Positions 8,840 through 19,526 of a DNA stretch of 58,703 nucleotides are shown here, in pieces. The notes under the pieces are model-generated. The model did not search any database. It was not told the DNA's origin and was given only the letters and a program-made list of their open reading frames with translations. Source of the stretch: JAKSPM01 sp964450645 (lineage in GTDB: Bacteria; Bacillota; Clostridia; Oscillospirales; Oscillospiraceae); contig CAYVEB010000008.1 in assembly GCA_964450645.1 (NCBI GenBank), positions 1 through 58,703 on the forward strand, read 5' to 3'. How positions within the stretch are numbered: the first letter of the stretch is position 1; each line of letters starts with the position of its first letter. A program made the position numbers and the translations under genes.

Positions 8840-10426
8840 ATGGATCGTGAAATAAAGTATACGCCAGATGTCCAGGCGGAGAATAGCCCGCAGGAGCCTT
8901 GTACACATTCCGCGCAAGCGGAAGCAACGCAAGCGGAGCCGGTGCAGGCGGAAGCAGCACAAGCGCAAGCGCCGCAGGCCGCCGCGGCCGAATCCCCGGT
9001 CTTTGAAGCGCCGGCTTCGGAACCTGCAAACGAAAATGTCTCCGCGGACGCGGAATTTGCCCCGGAGGAACCGGAGGTGGAATATGCGCACGTCCGGGCG
9101 TCCTCCGCGCCCAGACAGGAGGCCAGCTCCCAGCGCGCGCCGGCCTACGACCCCTACACATCGCAATATACGCAGACTCCTCCTCCTGCGCCGAAGGCCA
9201 AGAAAAAGAAAGCAAAAAAGCAGCATACGGGCCTGAAAGTCGCGGCGGTCGCCTTGAGCTGTGCGCTGCTGGGCAGCATCGGCGGCGGCACGCTGGTTGC
9301 ATATGTGATGCAAAATGCCATTAACGCGCCCGAAACCGCGACCGAGCCAACGCAGGCGCATGAGGACCCGGTCGTTTCCAACGAGGAGTTCCAGACCATG
9401 CTGACGTCCAACCCGAGCGACAACGCCATGACGCCGTCGCAGATCTACGCCAGCTATGTCGACTCCGTAGTCGGCATTACCAACGAAACGGTCACCAATT
9501 TCTATGGCCAGATTTCCTCGACCGCCAGCAGCGGTTCCGGCTTCATCATCACCCAGGACGGCTACATTGTCACCAACTACCACGTGATCGAGAACGCCGA
9601 CACCCTGACGGTCACGCTCCACAGCGGCGAGAGCTATGAGGCGGAGGTCGTCGGTGCGGAATCCGGAAATGACGTGGCGCTGCTTAAAATCGACGCGACC
9701 GGCTTGACCGTCGCGCCCCTGGGCGATTCGGATTCTCTGGCCGTAGGCGACGCGGTCGTGGCCATCGGCAATCCCCTTGGCGAGCTGGATTTTTCCCTGA
9801 CGGTGGGCTATGTGTCCTCTCTCGACCGGGTCATCAACACCGACGGCAAACCCATTAACATGCTCCAGACCGACACCGCAATCAACCCCGGCAATTCCGG
9901 CGGTGCCCTGTTTGATCTGCACGGCAACGTCATCGGCATCACCACGGCGAAATACTCCGGCTCCACCTCCGCTGGCGCCAGCATCGAGGGCCTTGGCTTT
10001 GCAATTCCTATCAACGACGTCAAGGCGATCGTCTCGGATTTGCAGCAATACGGCTACGTCGTCGGCCAGCCCTACATTGGCATCACCGTCGGTGACATCA
10101 GCAGCGCCTATCTGACCTATTACAACTTTCCGAGCAGCGCCTATATCGACACCGTGGTAGAAGGCAGCTGCGGCGACAAGGCCGGTCTAAAGGAGGGCGA
10201 CATCATCACCGGCGTGGGCGATTACGACGTGGTTTGCTACACGGATTTGGTCGTCGCCTTGAAGAACTTCTCCGCCGGCGACAGCACCACCATCCGGATC
10301 TTCCGCGATGGCAACGATCTGGAACTGCACATCACATTTGACGAAAAGACCCCCGAAAACACCCAGACGCAGCCGGAAGAGGAAGAGCCTACGCAGCCGT
10401 TCCCCTTTGGCAACTTGTTCCCGTGA
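8840..10426 (+). CDS. Membrane-anchored serine protease, HtrA/DegP family (S1C)
   Basis: The 528-aa protein starts with an Ala/Gln/Glu-rich, low-complexity cytoplasmic region of about 115 residues, a KKKK stretch, and one membrane helix (about 131-157). The extracytoplasmic trypsin-like domain carries the triad His248 (TNYHVIEN), Asp278 (SGNDVALLK) and Ser353 (NPGNSGGAL). One PDZ domain follows (about 410-510), ending in a Glu/Pro-rich tail. HtrA proteases degrade or refold damaged secreted proteins. ATG 8840 is chosen over the GTG at 8831 because AAGGAG (8827-8832) sits 7 bases before it. The gap 8664-8839 contains GC-rich inverted repeats and no gene. It appears to be transcribed alone. Confidence 0.95.
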   Translation: MDREIKYTPDVQAENSPQEPCTHSAQAEATQAEPVQAEAAQAQAPQAAAAESPVFEAPASEPANENVSADAEFAPEEPEVEYAHVRASSAPRQEASSQRAPAYDPYTSQYTQTPPPAPKAKKKKAKKQHTGLKVAAVALSCALLGSIGGGTLVAYVMQNAINAPETATEPTQAHEDPVVSNEEFQTMLTSNPSDNAMTPSQIYASYVDSVVGITNETVTNFYGQISSTASSGSGFIITQDGYIVTNYHVIENADTLTVTLHSGESYEAEVVGAESGNDVALLKIDATGLTVAPLGDSDSLAVGDAVVAIGNPLGELDFSLTVGYVSSLDRVINTDGKPINMLQTDTAINPGNSGGALFDLHGNVIGITTAKYSGSTSAGASIEGLGFAIPINDVKAIVSDLQQYGYVVGQPYIGITVGDISSAYLTYYNFPSSAYIDTVVEGSCGDKAGLKEGDIITGVGDYDVVCYTDLVVALKNFSAGDSTTIRIFRDGNDLELHITFDEKTPENTQTQPEEEEPTQPFPFGNLFP

Positions 10427-10462
10427 TTTTTTGAAAAGGATGAAAACTTGTAAGGTTTTCCC

Positions 10463-10491
10463 TTGTAAAACGGGCGGCTTTGCGGTATACT
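10463..10491 (+). promoter_or_regulatory. Promoter of the 51-aa membrane protein gene
   Basis: TTGTAA (10463-10468) and TATACT (10486-10491) are spaced by 17 bases, 31 bases upstream of ATG 10523. A small inverted repeat GAAAAC/GTTTTC (about 10442-10460) between the htrA stop and this promoter could help end htrA transcription. Confidence 0.75.
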
Positions 10492-10522
10492 AGTTTTATC
10501 AACACTTATAGGAGGCCAACCT

Positions 10523-10678
10523 ATGAATAAACTGTTAAAAACAATTTTGTCCATTTCCGCCGCTGTGATCGCCGTGGCCGGAATCGTTACGCTGGTTATC
10601 CATTTCTGGGATGATCTGAAAGCACTGTGCCCCTGCCACAAGGGCGACAAGGATCCCGATTTTGTCGAGGAAACCTAA
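10523..10678 (+). CDS. Small single-pass membrane protein, 51 aa, unknown function
   Basis: The ORF begins MNKLLKTILSISAAVIAVAG, has one hydrophobic helix at about residues 7-27, and a short hydrophilic tail with CPCHKGDKDPD (36-46) that holds two cysteines and a histidine. It has a strong ribosome site GGAGG (10511-10515) 7 bases before ATG 10523 and its own consensus promoter, so it is very probably translated. A long hairpin follows 17 bases after the stop. No family is recognised. The Cys-Pro-Cys-His cluster could bind a metal or be a redox pair, but that is only a guess. Confidence 0.75.
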   Translation: MNKLLKTILSISAAVIAVAGIVTLVIHFWDDLKALCPCHKGDKDPDFVEET

Positions 10679-10695
10679 AAATAATATTCCATAAC

Positions 10696-10737
10696 AAACG
10701 GAGCGTACCAGGCCAGGTTAGCAGGTACGCTCCGTTT
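10696..10737. terminator. Strong 14-bp hairpin after the small membrane protein
   Basis: AAACGGAGCGTACC (10696-10709) and GGTACGCTCCGTTT (10724-10737) are perfect inverted repeats with a 14-base loop. There is no long T-run directly after it on the plus strand, so termination may be partial; a transcript-stabilising or bidirectional role is possible. Confidence 0.5.
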
Positions 10738-10800
10738 GCCATCATTTTGAAAAATTTTACTCCCGCGCTGCATCCTTTCCTTTTGCCGCGAGGGCGCTTT

Positions 10801-11103
10801 TTTGTGCAAAATTACACCCGCCGCGCTTCCGCCTTCGCGGTTGTATCTGATGGTGCTGTCGCAGAACTTGAAAATGTTACTCCGCAGCAGCTGCGCGATC
10901 CCCGCAATAACGGTGGGTTCGCCGCTCAGTCTCACGCGGACGCGCGTGGTTTCCGCCTCGGCCCGCAGCGTGTTCACCGTCTGCTCCGCCGGTGCGAACA
11001 GATCCACTTCCACGCGCTTAATATCCTCCGCGCCCTCGTCCGGATGGGAAAGCCAGGTGATGTCCTCCACTAGCCGGATCATGTGCCAGTCCTCGTTTTG
11101 CAT
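10801..11103 (-). pseudogene. Remnant of a sensor histidine kinase
   Basis: Reading from 11103 leftward, about 100 residues match the middle of PhoR-like kinases: MIRLVEDITWLSHPDEG resembles the end of the HisKA helix hairpin, VDLFA...L.AEAE..RVRVRLSGEP the linker, and FCDSTIRYNREGGS a degenerate N-box. Where active kinases have conserved Asn residues in the N-box, this copy has Lys and Ser. The phospho-acceptor His region and membrane part are missing upstream, and everything after GGSA (the G-boxes of the ATP lid) is gone. No adjacent response regulator exists. It is therefore a decayed internal fragment rather than a gene. Confidence 0.7.
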
Positions 11104-11137
11104 CCGCGTATGTACGTCGCGAAAAATACTTTACGCC

Positions 11138-11235
11138 TTGCAAACGCACGCACCGGCTGCCTTTGACAGCCGGTGCGTACGTTGCACAAAGCGCGAATTT
11201 CCAAATCGAGCCCCCGCAAAGCGGGCTTGATCTGG
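11138..11235. repeat. Intergenic palindromic repeat, copy A
   Basis: Composite element with TTGCAAACGCACGCACCG (11138-11155), a 12-bp hairpin (11148-11159 with 11167-11178) and an imperfect palindrome CCAAATCGAGCCC / GGGCTTGATCTGG (11201-11213, 11223-11235) around a CCCGCAAAGCGGG core. The same 18-mer and core recur near 30067-30130, and the core palindrome recurs at 58562-58596. It lies just downstream of copA and may end or stabilise that transcript. Confidence 0.6.
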
Positions 11236-11249
11236 AACTTTCAGCCCGT

Positions 11250-13745
<2,496 letters not shown>

Positions 13746-13757
13746 AACAACACTCCC

Positions 13758-14078
13758 TTACTTCATAAGTTTTTGTAATAATGTAACCAATTCATCAATA
13801 ATTTCGTCATTGCCGCTGCGAATATTTTCCGCCACGCAAGTACGCAGATGATTCGCCAGCAGCACCTTGCTGAAGCTGTTCAGCGCGGCGTTGACCGCCG
13901 CCACCTGCATCAGAATATCGGGACAGTATCCGTCCTTTTTCAGCATCCCCTGCAGCCCGCGCACCTGCCCTTCGATCCGCTTCAGGCGGTTCATAAGGTC
14001 TTTGTACTCTTTCTCGCTCCGCGTTTTCGTCTTTCCTCTCGGAGCCATTTCCTCCATACTGGCAGTTATTTCCCCCAT
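13758..14078 (-). CDS. csoR: Copper-sensing transcriptional repressor CsoR
   Basis: A 106-aa all-alpha repressor of the CsoR/RcnR family. The Cu(I) ligands of true CsoR are present in the right order: Cys52 (DGYCPDIL), His77 (LLANHLRTC) and Cys81. Apo-CsoR binds DNA and releases it on Cu(I) binding, turning on copA. The ATG at 14078 is chosen because AGGAGG (14084-14089) lies 5 bases upstream; upstream in-frame Met codons (to 14162) lie within the promoter and operator. Two TACCC-N5-GGGTA operators in front of it indicate autoregulation of csoR-copA. Confidence 0.94.
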   Translation of the reverse strand: MGEITASMEEMAPRGKTKTRSEKEYKDLMNRLKRIEGQVRGLQGMLKKDGYCPDILMQVAAVNAALNSFSKVLLANHLRTCVAENIRSGNDEIIDELVTLLQKLMK

Positions 14079-14093
14079 CAATATCCTCCTATG

Positions 14094-14149
14094 TACCCCA
14101 GGTGGGTATCTGTTGGGGATATTATATACCCCCTCCGGGTATTTGTCAA
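14094..14149 (-). promoter_or_regulatory. csoR-copA promoter with two CsoR-type operators
   Basis: On the minus strand TTGACA (14149-14144) and TATAAT (14126-14121) are perfect consensus boxes 17 bases apart. One palindrome of 15 bases (plus strand TACCCCCTCCGGGTA, 14127-14141) fills the spacer, and a second (TACCCCAGGTGGGTA, 14094-14108) lies just downstream of the start point. Both fit the G/C-tract operators of CsoR. Occupancy of either would block transcription in the absence of copper. Confidence 0.88.
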
Positions 14150-14180
14150 GCACTTGTCGCAATTTTTTCGCCGCACCGGA

Positions 14181-14218
14181 AAAAAGCCTCCGGGGACCTA
14201 TACCGCGTCCCCGGAGGC
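14181..14218 (-). terminator. Terminator of yitT-like gene
   Basis: Twelve-bp inverted repeat GCCTCCGGGGAC (14186-14197) / GTCCCCGGAGGC (14207-14218) followed on the minus strand by TTTTTT (14185-14180). It lies between the YitT gene and the csoR promoter and insulates the copper operon. Confidence 0.93.
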
Positions 14219-14249
14219 CAAGCTGCGTACATATAAAAGCCCACGCGCT

Positions 14250-15134
14250 TTACAGTTTTTTCAGATAGTTGCCATAGATGATTGCGTTCCGCTTCGCCAC
14301 GACGAACGCGTGCGGATCGTATTTGTTCACGATCCGGCGCACCTGATAGACCTCGTACTTGGACACCACCACGTACAGCATCGTCACCGGCTCCGAGGTG
14401 TACTCCCCTTCGCCGGTCAGCTTGGTGATTCCCCGGTGCATCCCCGCCAGGATCTCCTGTTCCATGGGACGGGTGTCAGTCTTGGTGATGATCGTCAGCT
14501 CCACATTGATATTCTGCGAGTGGAGCTTATCCACGGTATACGAGTTCACCATCGCGAAAATAACGGAATACAGCGCCGTTGGCACTTGGAACAAAATCGC
14601 ACAGACGCAGTAGAGCAGCACGTTCGCGCACAGGTTGATCCGCCCCACGGACAAATTGGCGTCGTGCCGCATCAGCAAAATGCCGATTACATCCGACCCG
14701 CCGCTGTTGGCACCCATGTACAGCAGCGTACCGCCGCCCGCGCCGACGCACAGGCCGCCCAGCAGACACTTGGCCAGCCGGTCGCCCTCCAGCACGTCCC
14801 GCACCGGAATCACAGACAGGAAAACCGTGATCGCCGTAACCGCGATCACAGTCTTGCCCACAAACCGCCGATCAATCTTCTGCCAGGCGATCAGCAAAAT
14901 CGGAATATTTACAAGATAGTTCAAAATACCGGCGATGTCCAGCCCGCCGAAGTCCAGATGGAAATTCTGAACCAGCAGCGTCCGGATCACCTGACAACTC
15001 CCCATCACGCCGCCGGTGTACAGCCCCGCCGGGACAATGAACAGGTTCATTCCGGCGGCATAAATCGCTGCCCCAACAAGAATTCCCAAGATGCGGATCG
15101 GCTCGCGGTCGGCAAACGCTTCTTGCAATTTCAC
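14250..15134 (-). CDS. YitT family membrane protein (DUF2179)
   Basis: The 294-aa protein has five predicted membrane helices in residues 10-195 (including GAAIYAAGMNLFIVPAGLYTG and the conserved GANSGGSDVIGILL near 145-158) followed by a soluble DUF2179 ferredoxin-like domain (about 205-290) with TIITKTD and HRGITKLTGEGEYT. Function of the family is unknown; the C-terminal domain may bind a small ligand. The start is GTG 15132-15134 with GGGAGGA upstream. It is a single gene closed by a strong terminator. Confidence 0.9.
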   Translation of the reverse strand: MKLQEAFADREPIRILGILVGAAIYAAGMNLFIVPAGLYTGGVMGSCQVIRTLLVQNFHLDFGGLDIAGILNYLVNIPILLIAWQKIDRRFVGKTVIAVTAITVFLSVIPVRDVLEGDRLAKCLLGGLCVGAGGGTLLYMGANSGGSDVIGILLMRHDANLSVGRINLCANVLLYCVCAILFQVPTALYSVIFAMVNSYTVDKLHSQNINVELTIITKTDTRPMEQEILAGMHRGITKLTGEGEYTSEPVTMLYVVVSKYEVYQVRRIVNKYDPHAFVVAKRNAIIYGNYLKKL

Positions 15135-15246
15135 CCAAATTCCTCCCTCTGAATCCGCGCGACTTCGCGCAAGGCATACGATACAGCAAATTCAGACATT
15201 TTTCAAGCAAAATGTGGATCGAAAGTCCCACGAATTTTCCTGAAAT

Positions 15247-15741
15247 TTATCCCTCGGAATTCAGCAAATCGCCCATAAATCCCCAGCAGGTCTCCACCGT
15301 CCCGTCGGAGGCGGCGGTCAGAATCACCCGCCCGTCGCTGGAGCGCTGCTCCAGAACCACTGCCGTACCCTCCATCCCGCACTCCGTGCAGACGCCGATG
15401 GAAATGGCGCGGGCCGTATCCACGTAGCTCTTCAGCATCTGGCGGTCGTAGGTCGCCTCTCCATAACGCCGGGCTTGGTCAAAGGTGATCAGCGCCTCGC
15501 CGCAAACCGTCACAGTGTTGGCCCCGGAATCCACACCGCTCAGCGCGTAGTCGGGCCATTGGTCGGTCAGATATTGGGCCAGCTCCGCCTGGCTGTACTG
15601 GATCTCCGGCGCGTCCGCGCCGTCTGGCGCCAGCAAGGTCCTGAGAAAGTGGACGGTTCCCCACAGCAGCAGCGCGCACACGACTACCGCCAAGATCGCA
15701 AGAAGGTACATCCGCTTTTGTTTCGGCTGTTTGGTTTTCAT
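15247..15741 (-). CDS. Small membrane-anchored protein of unknown function
   Basis: The 164-aa product has a basic N-terminus (MKTKQPKQKR), one membrane helix (about 11-32) and a roughly 125-residue extracytoplasmic domain with four cysteines, including CTECG near residue 120. A mix of SQAELAQYLTDQWPDY and later VVLEQRSSDGRVILT looks like a compact alpha/beta sensor-like domain, but no family is recognised. ATG 15739-15741 overlaps the stop of the upstream ogt gene (ATGA), so the two are co-translated. Longer in-frame readings upstream are inside ogt and not used. Confidence 0.75.
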   Translation of the reverse strand: MKTKQPKQKRMYLLAILAVVVCALLLWGTVHFLRTLLAPDGADAPEIQYSQAELAQYLTDQWPDYALSGVDSGANTVTVCGEALITFDQARRYGEATYDRQMLKSYVDTARAISIGVCTECGMEGTAVVLEQRSSDGRVILTAASDGTVETCWGFMGDLLNSEG

Positions 15742-16205
15742 TCCATATGCTCCCATTGCAGCAGCCAGCGTTTGCGGTCGGTTCCGCCGGCATAGCCGGT
15801 CAGGCTTCCGTCCGCCCCCACCACCCGATGGCAGGGGATGATAATGGAGATGGGGTTGCGCGCCACCGCGCCCCCCACCGCTCTGGCCGATGTATTCAAC
15901 GCTTTCGCCAGCGCGCCGTACGTGGTTCTCCGCCCATAGGGGATATCGCACAGCATCTCCCACACGGCCCGCTGAAACACGGTTCCCGCGGGCGCCAGTG
16001 GCAGCTCCCGCGGCTCCGGGCGAAGACCCGCGAAATAGCGGTCAAGCCAAGCCGCCGCCTGAAGCAGCACCGGCTCCTCGCGCGATTCCACGATCTTGCT
16101 AGACGCGCCAAAGTATTTTTGCCCCTCCAGCCACAGCCCGGTCAGACGCCCGGCCTCCGCGCGCAGCGTCAGCCTCCCTACAGGGGAATCGTAGTCGGAA
16201 AACAT
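15738..16205 (-). CDS. ogt: Methylated-DNA--protein-cysteine S-methyltransferase
   Basis: A 155-aa DNA repair protein that transfers the methyl group from O6-methylguanine to its own cysteine. The active site IIPCHRVVG is at about residues 119-127 and is followed by LTGYAGGTDRKRWLL, both diagnostic. The N-terminal ribonuclease-H-like subdomain is short, as in Ogt rather than Ada, and no Ada regulatory domain is fused. The start is ATG 16203-16205, 20 bases after the RNase J stop; the gene is probably co-transcribed with rnj and the downstream small membrane protein gene. Confidence 0.94.
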   Translation of the reverse strand: MFSDYDSPVGRLTLRAEAGRLTGLWLEGQKYFGASSKIVESREEPVLLQAAAWLDRYFAGLRPEPRELPLAPAGTVFQRAVWEMLCDIPYGRRTTYGALAKALNTSARAVGGAVARNPISIIIPCHRVVGADGSLTGYAGGTDRKRWLLQWEHME

Positions 16206-16225
16206 ACACTCAGCCCCCCGGCCGG

Positions 16226-17881
16226 TCAAATCTCGTTGATTACCGGCAGAATCATGGGATTGCGCTTCGTATTTTTTATCAGGAACGCGGACAGGTCGTT
16301 CTTCAGCGTCGCCTTGATGGTGGCGAAATCGTAGATCCTGCGCTGCTGGCAACTGGCCAGGGACTTCCCGGCCACCATTTTTAGCGCCTCCATCAGATCG
16401 TCCGATTCCTTCACATAGATGAATCCGCGCGTGATAAAATCCGGGCCGGAGATGATCGAGCCGTCCTCGCCCGACAGATTAACGCAGACCACAAGCATCC
16501 CGTCCTGCGCCAGGTGTTTGCGGTCGCGCAGAACCACGGAGCCAACATCGCCCACGCCGGCGCCGTCCACCAGCACCCGGCCGGCCGGGACGCTGCCCGC
16601 CAGCTTGCAGGTTTTGCCGGTACACTCGATCACCTGGCCGATGTCGGCAATAATGATATTCTTCGGCGGCATCCCCATCTGCTGGGCCAACTTGCTGTGG
16701 ATCTGCAGATGGCGCTGCTCGCCGTGGAGCGGGATGAAGTATTTGGGTTTGGTCAGCGCGTGGATGATCTTCAACTCCTCCTGGCAGGCGTGGCCGGAGA
16801 CGTGCAGCCCCTCGGACTTTTCATAGACCACTTCCGCGCCCTTGCGATACAACTCGTTGATGATCCGCGAGATCGACTTTTCGTTGCCCGGAATGGCGGA
16901 CGCGGAGATGATGATCCGGTCGCCCGGCTCAATCTCCACCTGCCGATGCTCCGAAAACGCCATGCGGTACAGGGCGGACATGTTCTCCCCCTGGGAGCCG
17001 GTGGAGACAATTACCAGTTTGTTCTTCGGAATGGATTTGATCTGGTTGATATCCACCATGGTATTGGGCGGAACCTTCAGATAGTTCAGCTCCGACGCAA
17101 CCTTTAGAATGTTTTCCATGCTGCGGCCCGTGACAGCCACCTTTCGCCCGTGGCGGTGCGCAATGCGCAAAATTGCCTGAATCCGGTGCATGTTGGAGGC
17201 GAACGTGGTCACGATGATCCGCTGGTCGCAGCCCTTGAACTGCCGCTCAAGCCCCTCGGCCACCACAGACTCCGACGGCGTATAGCCCTGGCGCTCCACA
17301 TTGGTCGAATCGCACAGCAGCGCCATCACACCCTCTTTGCCCAGCTGGCCCAGGCGGCCCAGATCCATCATCCCCTCCTGCGCGGTGGAGTCAATCTTAA
17401 AATCGCCGGTAAAGAGGAATCGGCCCACCGGCGTGTGGATGCAAAAACACACAGCGTCGGCAATGGAGTGGTTGACATGGATGAACTCCACGCTGAAGCA
17501 ACCGGCCTTGACCGTGTCGCCGGGTTTATGGGTGCAGAGCGTCGTTGTGGAAAGGAGTTTATGCTCCTCTAGCTTCAGCTTGATCAGTCCGATGGTCAGC
17601 GGGGTACCGTGGACCGGGGCATTGACCGCCTGGAGCACATAGGGCAAGGCCCCGATATGGTCCTCATGTCCGTGCGTAATAAAAAAGCCCCGCAATTTCG
17701 ACTGGTTTTTGACAAGATAAGTGACATCCGGGATGACCAGATCGACGCCGTACATGTCATCCTCCGGAAAGCCAAGTCCACAGTCTACCACGATCATGTC
17801 TTTGCCGTATTCCAGAACGGTCATATTTTTTCCGATTTCATTCAAGCCGCCCAATGGAATAATTTTCAATTTTTCTGCCAT
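16226..17881 (-). CDS. rnjA: Ribonuclease J
   Basis: A 551-aa metallo-beta-lactamase/beta-CASP nuclease that acts as 5'-to-3' exonuclease and endonuclease in mRNA decay and rRNA processing. The zinc motif HGHEDHIGA is at about residues 70-78, followed by VNHSIADAV, TGDFKID and, in the beta-CASP part, STGSQGE and SGHACQEEL. The C-terminal domain (about 450-551) is complete. Length and ending agree with RNase J1. The gene has an unusually long leader (promoter near 18295) and is followed closely by ogt. Since only one copy is visible, J1 versus J2 cannot be decided. Confidence 0.95.
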   Translation of the reverse strand: MAEKLKIIPLGGLNEIGKNMTVLEYGKDMIVVDCGLGFPEDDMYGVDLVIPDVTYLVKNQSKLRGFFITHGHEDHIGALPYVLQAVNAPVHGTPLTIGLIKLKLEEHKLLSTTTLCTHKPGDTVKAGCFSVEFIHVNHSIADAVCFCIHTPVGRFLFTGDFKIDSTAQEGMMDLGRLGQLGKEGVMALLCDSTNVERQGYTPSESVVAEGLERQFKGCDQRIIVTTFASNMHRIQAILRIAHRHGRKVAVTGRSMENILKVASELNYLKVPPNTMVDINQIKSIPKNKLVIVSTGSQGENMSALYRMAFSEHRQVEIEPGDRIIISASAIPGNEKSISRIINELYRKGAEVVYEKSEGLHVSGHACQEELKIIHALTKPKYFIPLHGEQRHLQIHSKLAQQMGMPPKNIIIADIGQVIECTGKTCKLAGSVPAGRVLVDGAGVGDVGSVVLRDRKHLAQDGMLVVCVNLSGEDGSIISGPDFITRGFIYVKESDDLMEALKMVAGKSLASCQQRRIYDFATIKATLKNDLSAFLIKNTKRNPMILPVINEI

Positions 17882-18292
17882 TGTTTTGGTTCATTCTTCC
17901 TTTCTGATTTCTTGCCGTCGGGCCGTCTGGCCATGGCGCCGACGGCAGTTTATGTAAGGCGCCGCCGCGCAATTCTGATGGAGCAGATGCGCAATCAAAT
18001 TTTTCGTCAAACAGATCAAATCGACGATGGCTGTGCTTGCCGTACTGCCTAGGAGATTTTTGCGGTTTGACGGAAAAGATGCAAGCAGGCGTGCCATCAA
18101 GGGCCGACCGTGAATTGTACAGCGCCGTAATTTTCCCTGAAAAACCGCCCGTTCTCCGGCAATCCGGAGATGGGCAGATATATCTATTATGCCACACGTT
18201 TGCGGGACAATATACCCGATTGGCGGCATTTGCAGCCGATTTTCAACGCTTCGCCGTTTCGCGCGCGACTCCCTCATATAACACCATTATAT
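17882..18292 (-). other. Long untranslated leader of the RNase J gene
   Basis: About 400 bases separate the promoter at 18293-18321 from ATG 17881, and no plausible ORF with a ribosome site is seen on either strand. A 9-bp stem (TGCCGTCGG 17913-17921 with CCGACGGCA 17939-17947) stands just before the ribosome site. RNase E of E. coli is autoregulated through a leader of similar length, so autoregulation of RNase J through this leader is a reasonable inference. No riboswitch class is recognised. Confidence 0.5.
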
Positions 18293-18321
18293 AGTATAAC
18301 ACAGCTTTCAAATTTTTGCAA
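18293..18321 (-). promoter_or_regulatory. Promoter of the RNase J operon
   Basis: On the minus strand TTGCAA (18321-18316) and TATACT (18298-18293) are separated by 17 bases. Start point expected near 18286, about 405 bases before the rnj start codon. Confidence 0.75.
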
Positions 18322-18503
18322 GTCATAAACCCAATTGGAAAAAATGCTTGGAAAATACAGTAGAAATTTCTGAAAAGGTGTAATATAATATTCATTAGAA
18401 ATGAAATTGCGGGACAGTTTTTCAGATATTCCGCCCCATGCCGTCATAGAATTATGTTGCCTTGCCAAAATCCGGGCAAACAGAAATTTTCGGAGGAGTG
18501 CTT

Positions 18504-19424
18504 ATGGTGATACAAACAACGCAGCTTTGCCGCCAGGCACAAGAGGATCCGCGCGGCTTTATACACGACAGCTACCGCGCCTATCAGGATCAAATTCTCG
18601 CCACCGCCGCCGCCCTGCGGGACCACAGCGACGACACGCCGGTAATTTTGCTGGCAGGCGCGTCCGGTTCCGGCAAAACCACAACCGCCATGCTGCTCGC
18701 CCGTGAGCTGACGCGGCTGGGCCACCCCACCCATACGCTGTCCATAGACAATTATTTCGCACCGCTGACGCCGGAGGAAATCGAACTGGTGCGCCAGAAC
18801 AAAATGGATTTGGAGACGCCCGCCCGTGTGGATGCCGCCTTTTTGAACGAGCAGCTGTGCGCCATTTTGGAGGGCGAGGAGGTTCGCCTTCCCCGCTACG
18901 ATTTTTCCCTCAGCAACCGCGTGTTCGACTTGGGCGCCTTCCGGCGCAAGCCTGGGGAACTGGTGATCATGGAGGGGATCCACGCGCTCAATCCCTCCGT
19001 GGCCCGCGTCGGGTCGACTGCCGGGATCTACGTCAGCGTGCGCACCCGCGTCCAGGCAAGCGGCGGCGCCGTTTTGCACCCGTCAAAAATCCGTCTCATG
19101 CGCCGAATGCTGCGCGATTACATATTCCGCGGCCGCTCCATGGCGGATACCGCCGCGATGGCGGCCAGCGTGGACCAGGGCGAGAACCGGTACATTATGC
19201 CCTTTAAAAACCGCGCGGCCTACCAGATCGATACCTTCATTCCATACGAGCTGAGCATATACAAGCCGCGTCTTTCCGGCCCCTTGCAGGAATTGGCCGC
19301 CCAATTCCCGGAATTGCAGCTTGCGCTGGAAATTCTGGAGGAATTGCCGGAAATTCCGGCCGAGCGCGTCCCAACCGACTCTTTGATTCGAGAATTTATC
19401 GGCGGCGGCGAATTTTCCTACTAG
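18504..19424 (+). CDS. Uridine kinase-like P-loop kinase
   Basis: The 306-aa protein has a Walker A motif GASGSGKTT (52-60), a downstream SIDNYFAPLTPEE that matches the DDFY-like substrate region of uridine and phosphoribulokinase-type enzymes, and VIMEGIHALNP as Walker B/lid region. Such proteins phosphorylate uridine/cytidine or related substrates; many Clostridia have an extra, longer paralogue of this kind, and this one is longer than classic Udk (about 210 aa). ATG 18504 is preceded by GGAGGAG at 18492-18498, preferred over an in-frame ATG at 18462. A TATAAT at 18384-18389 may be its -10. The true substrate is unproven. Confidence 0.8.
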   Translation: MVIQTTQLCRQAQEDPRGFIHDSYRAYQDQILATAAALRDHSDDTPVILLAGASGSGKTTTAMLLARELTRLGHPTHTLSIDNYFAPLTPEEIELVRQNKMDLETPARVDAAFLNEQLCAILEGEEVRLPRYDFSLSNRVFDLGAFRRKPGELVIMEGIHALNPSVARVGSTAGIYVSVRTRVQASGGAVLHPSKIRLMRRMLRDYIFRGRSMADTAAMAASVDQGENRYIMPFKNRAAYQIDTFIPYELSIYKPRLSGPLQELAAQFPELQLALEILEELPEIPAERVPTDSLIREFIGGGEFSY

Positions 19425-19449
19425 ACATTTTATTAATTAACGTTATAAT
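19422..19449 (+). promoter_or_regulatory. Promoter of the zinc-ribbon membrane protein gene
   Basis: TAGACA (19422-19427, containing the stop codon of the upstream kinase) and TATAAT (19444-19449) are 16 bases apart, 78 bases before ATG 19527. Confidence 0.65.
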
Positions 19450-19526
19450 AAGAAACAAGGACACATTAGAAAATTTTACCATCGCACGGCTTTGTCCAGA
19501 TTAAACCAGAAACGGAGGTAAAGTGA

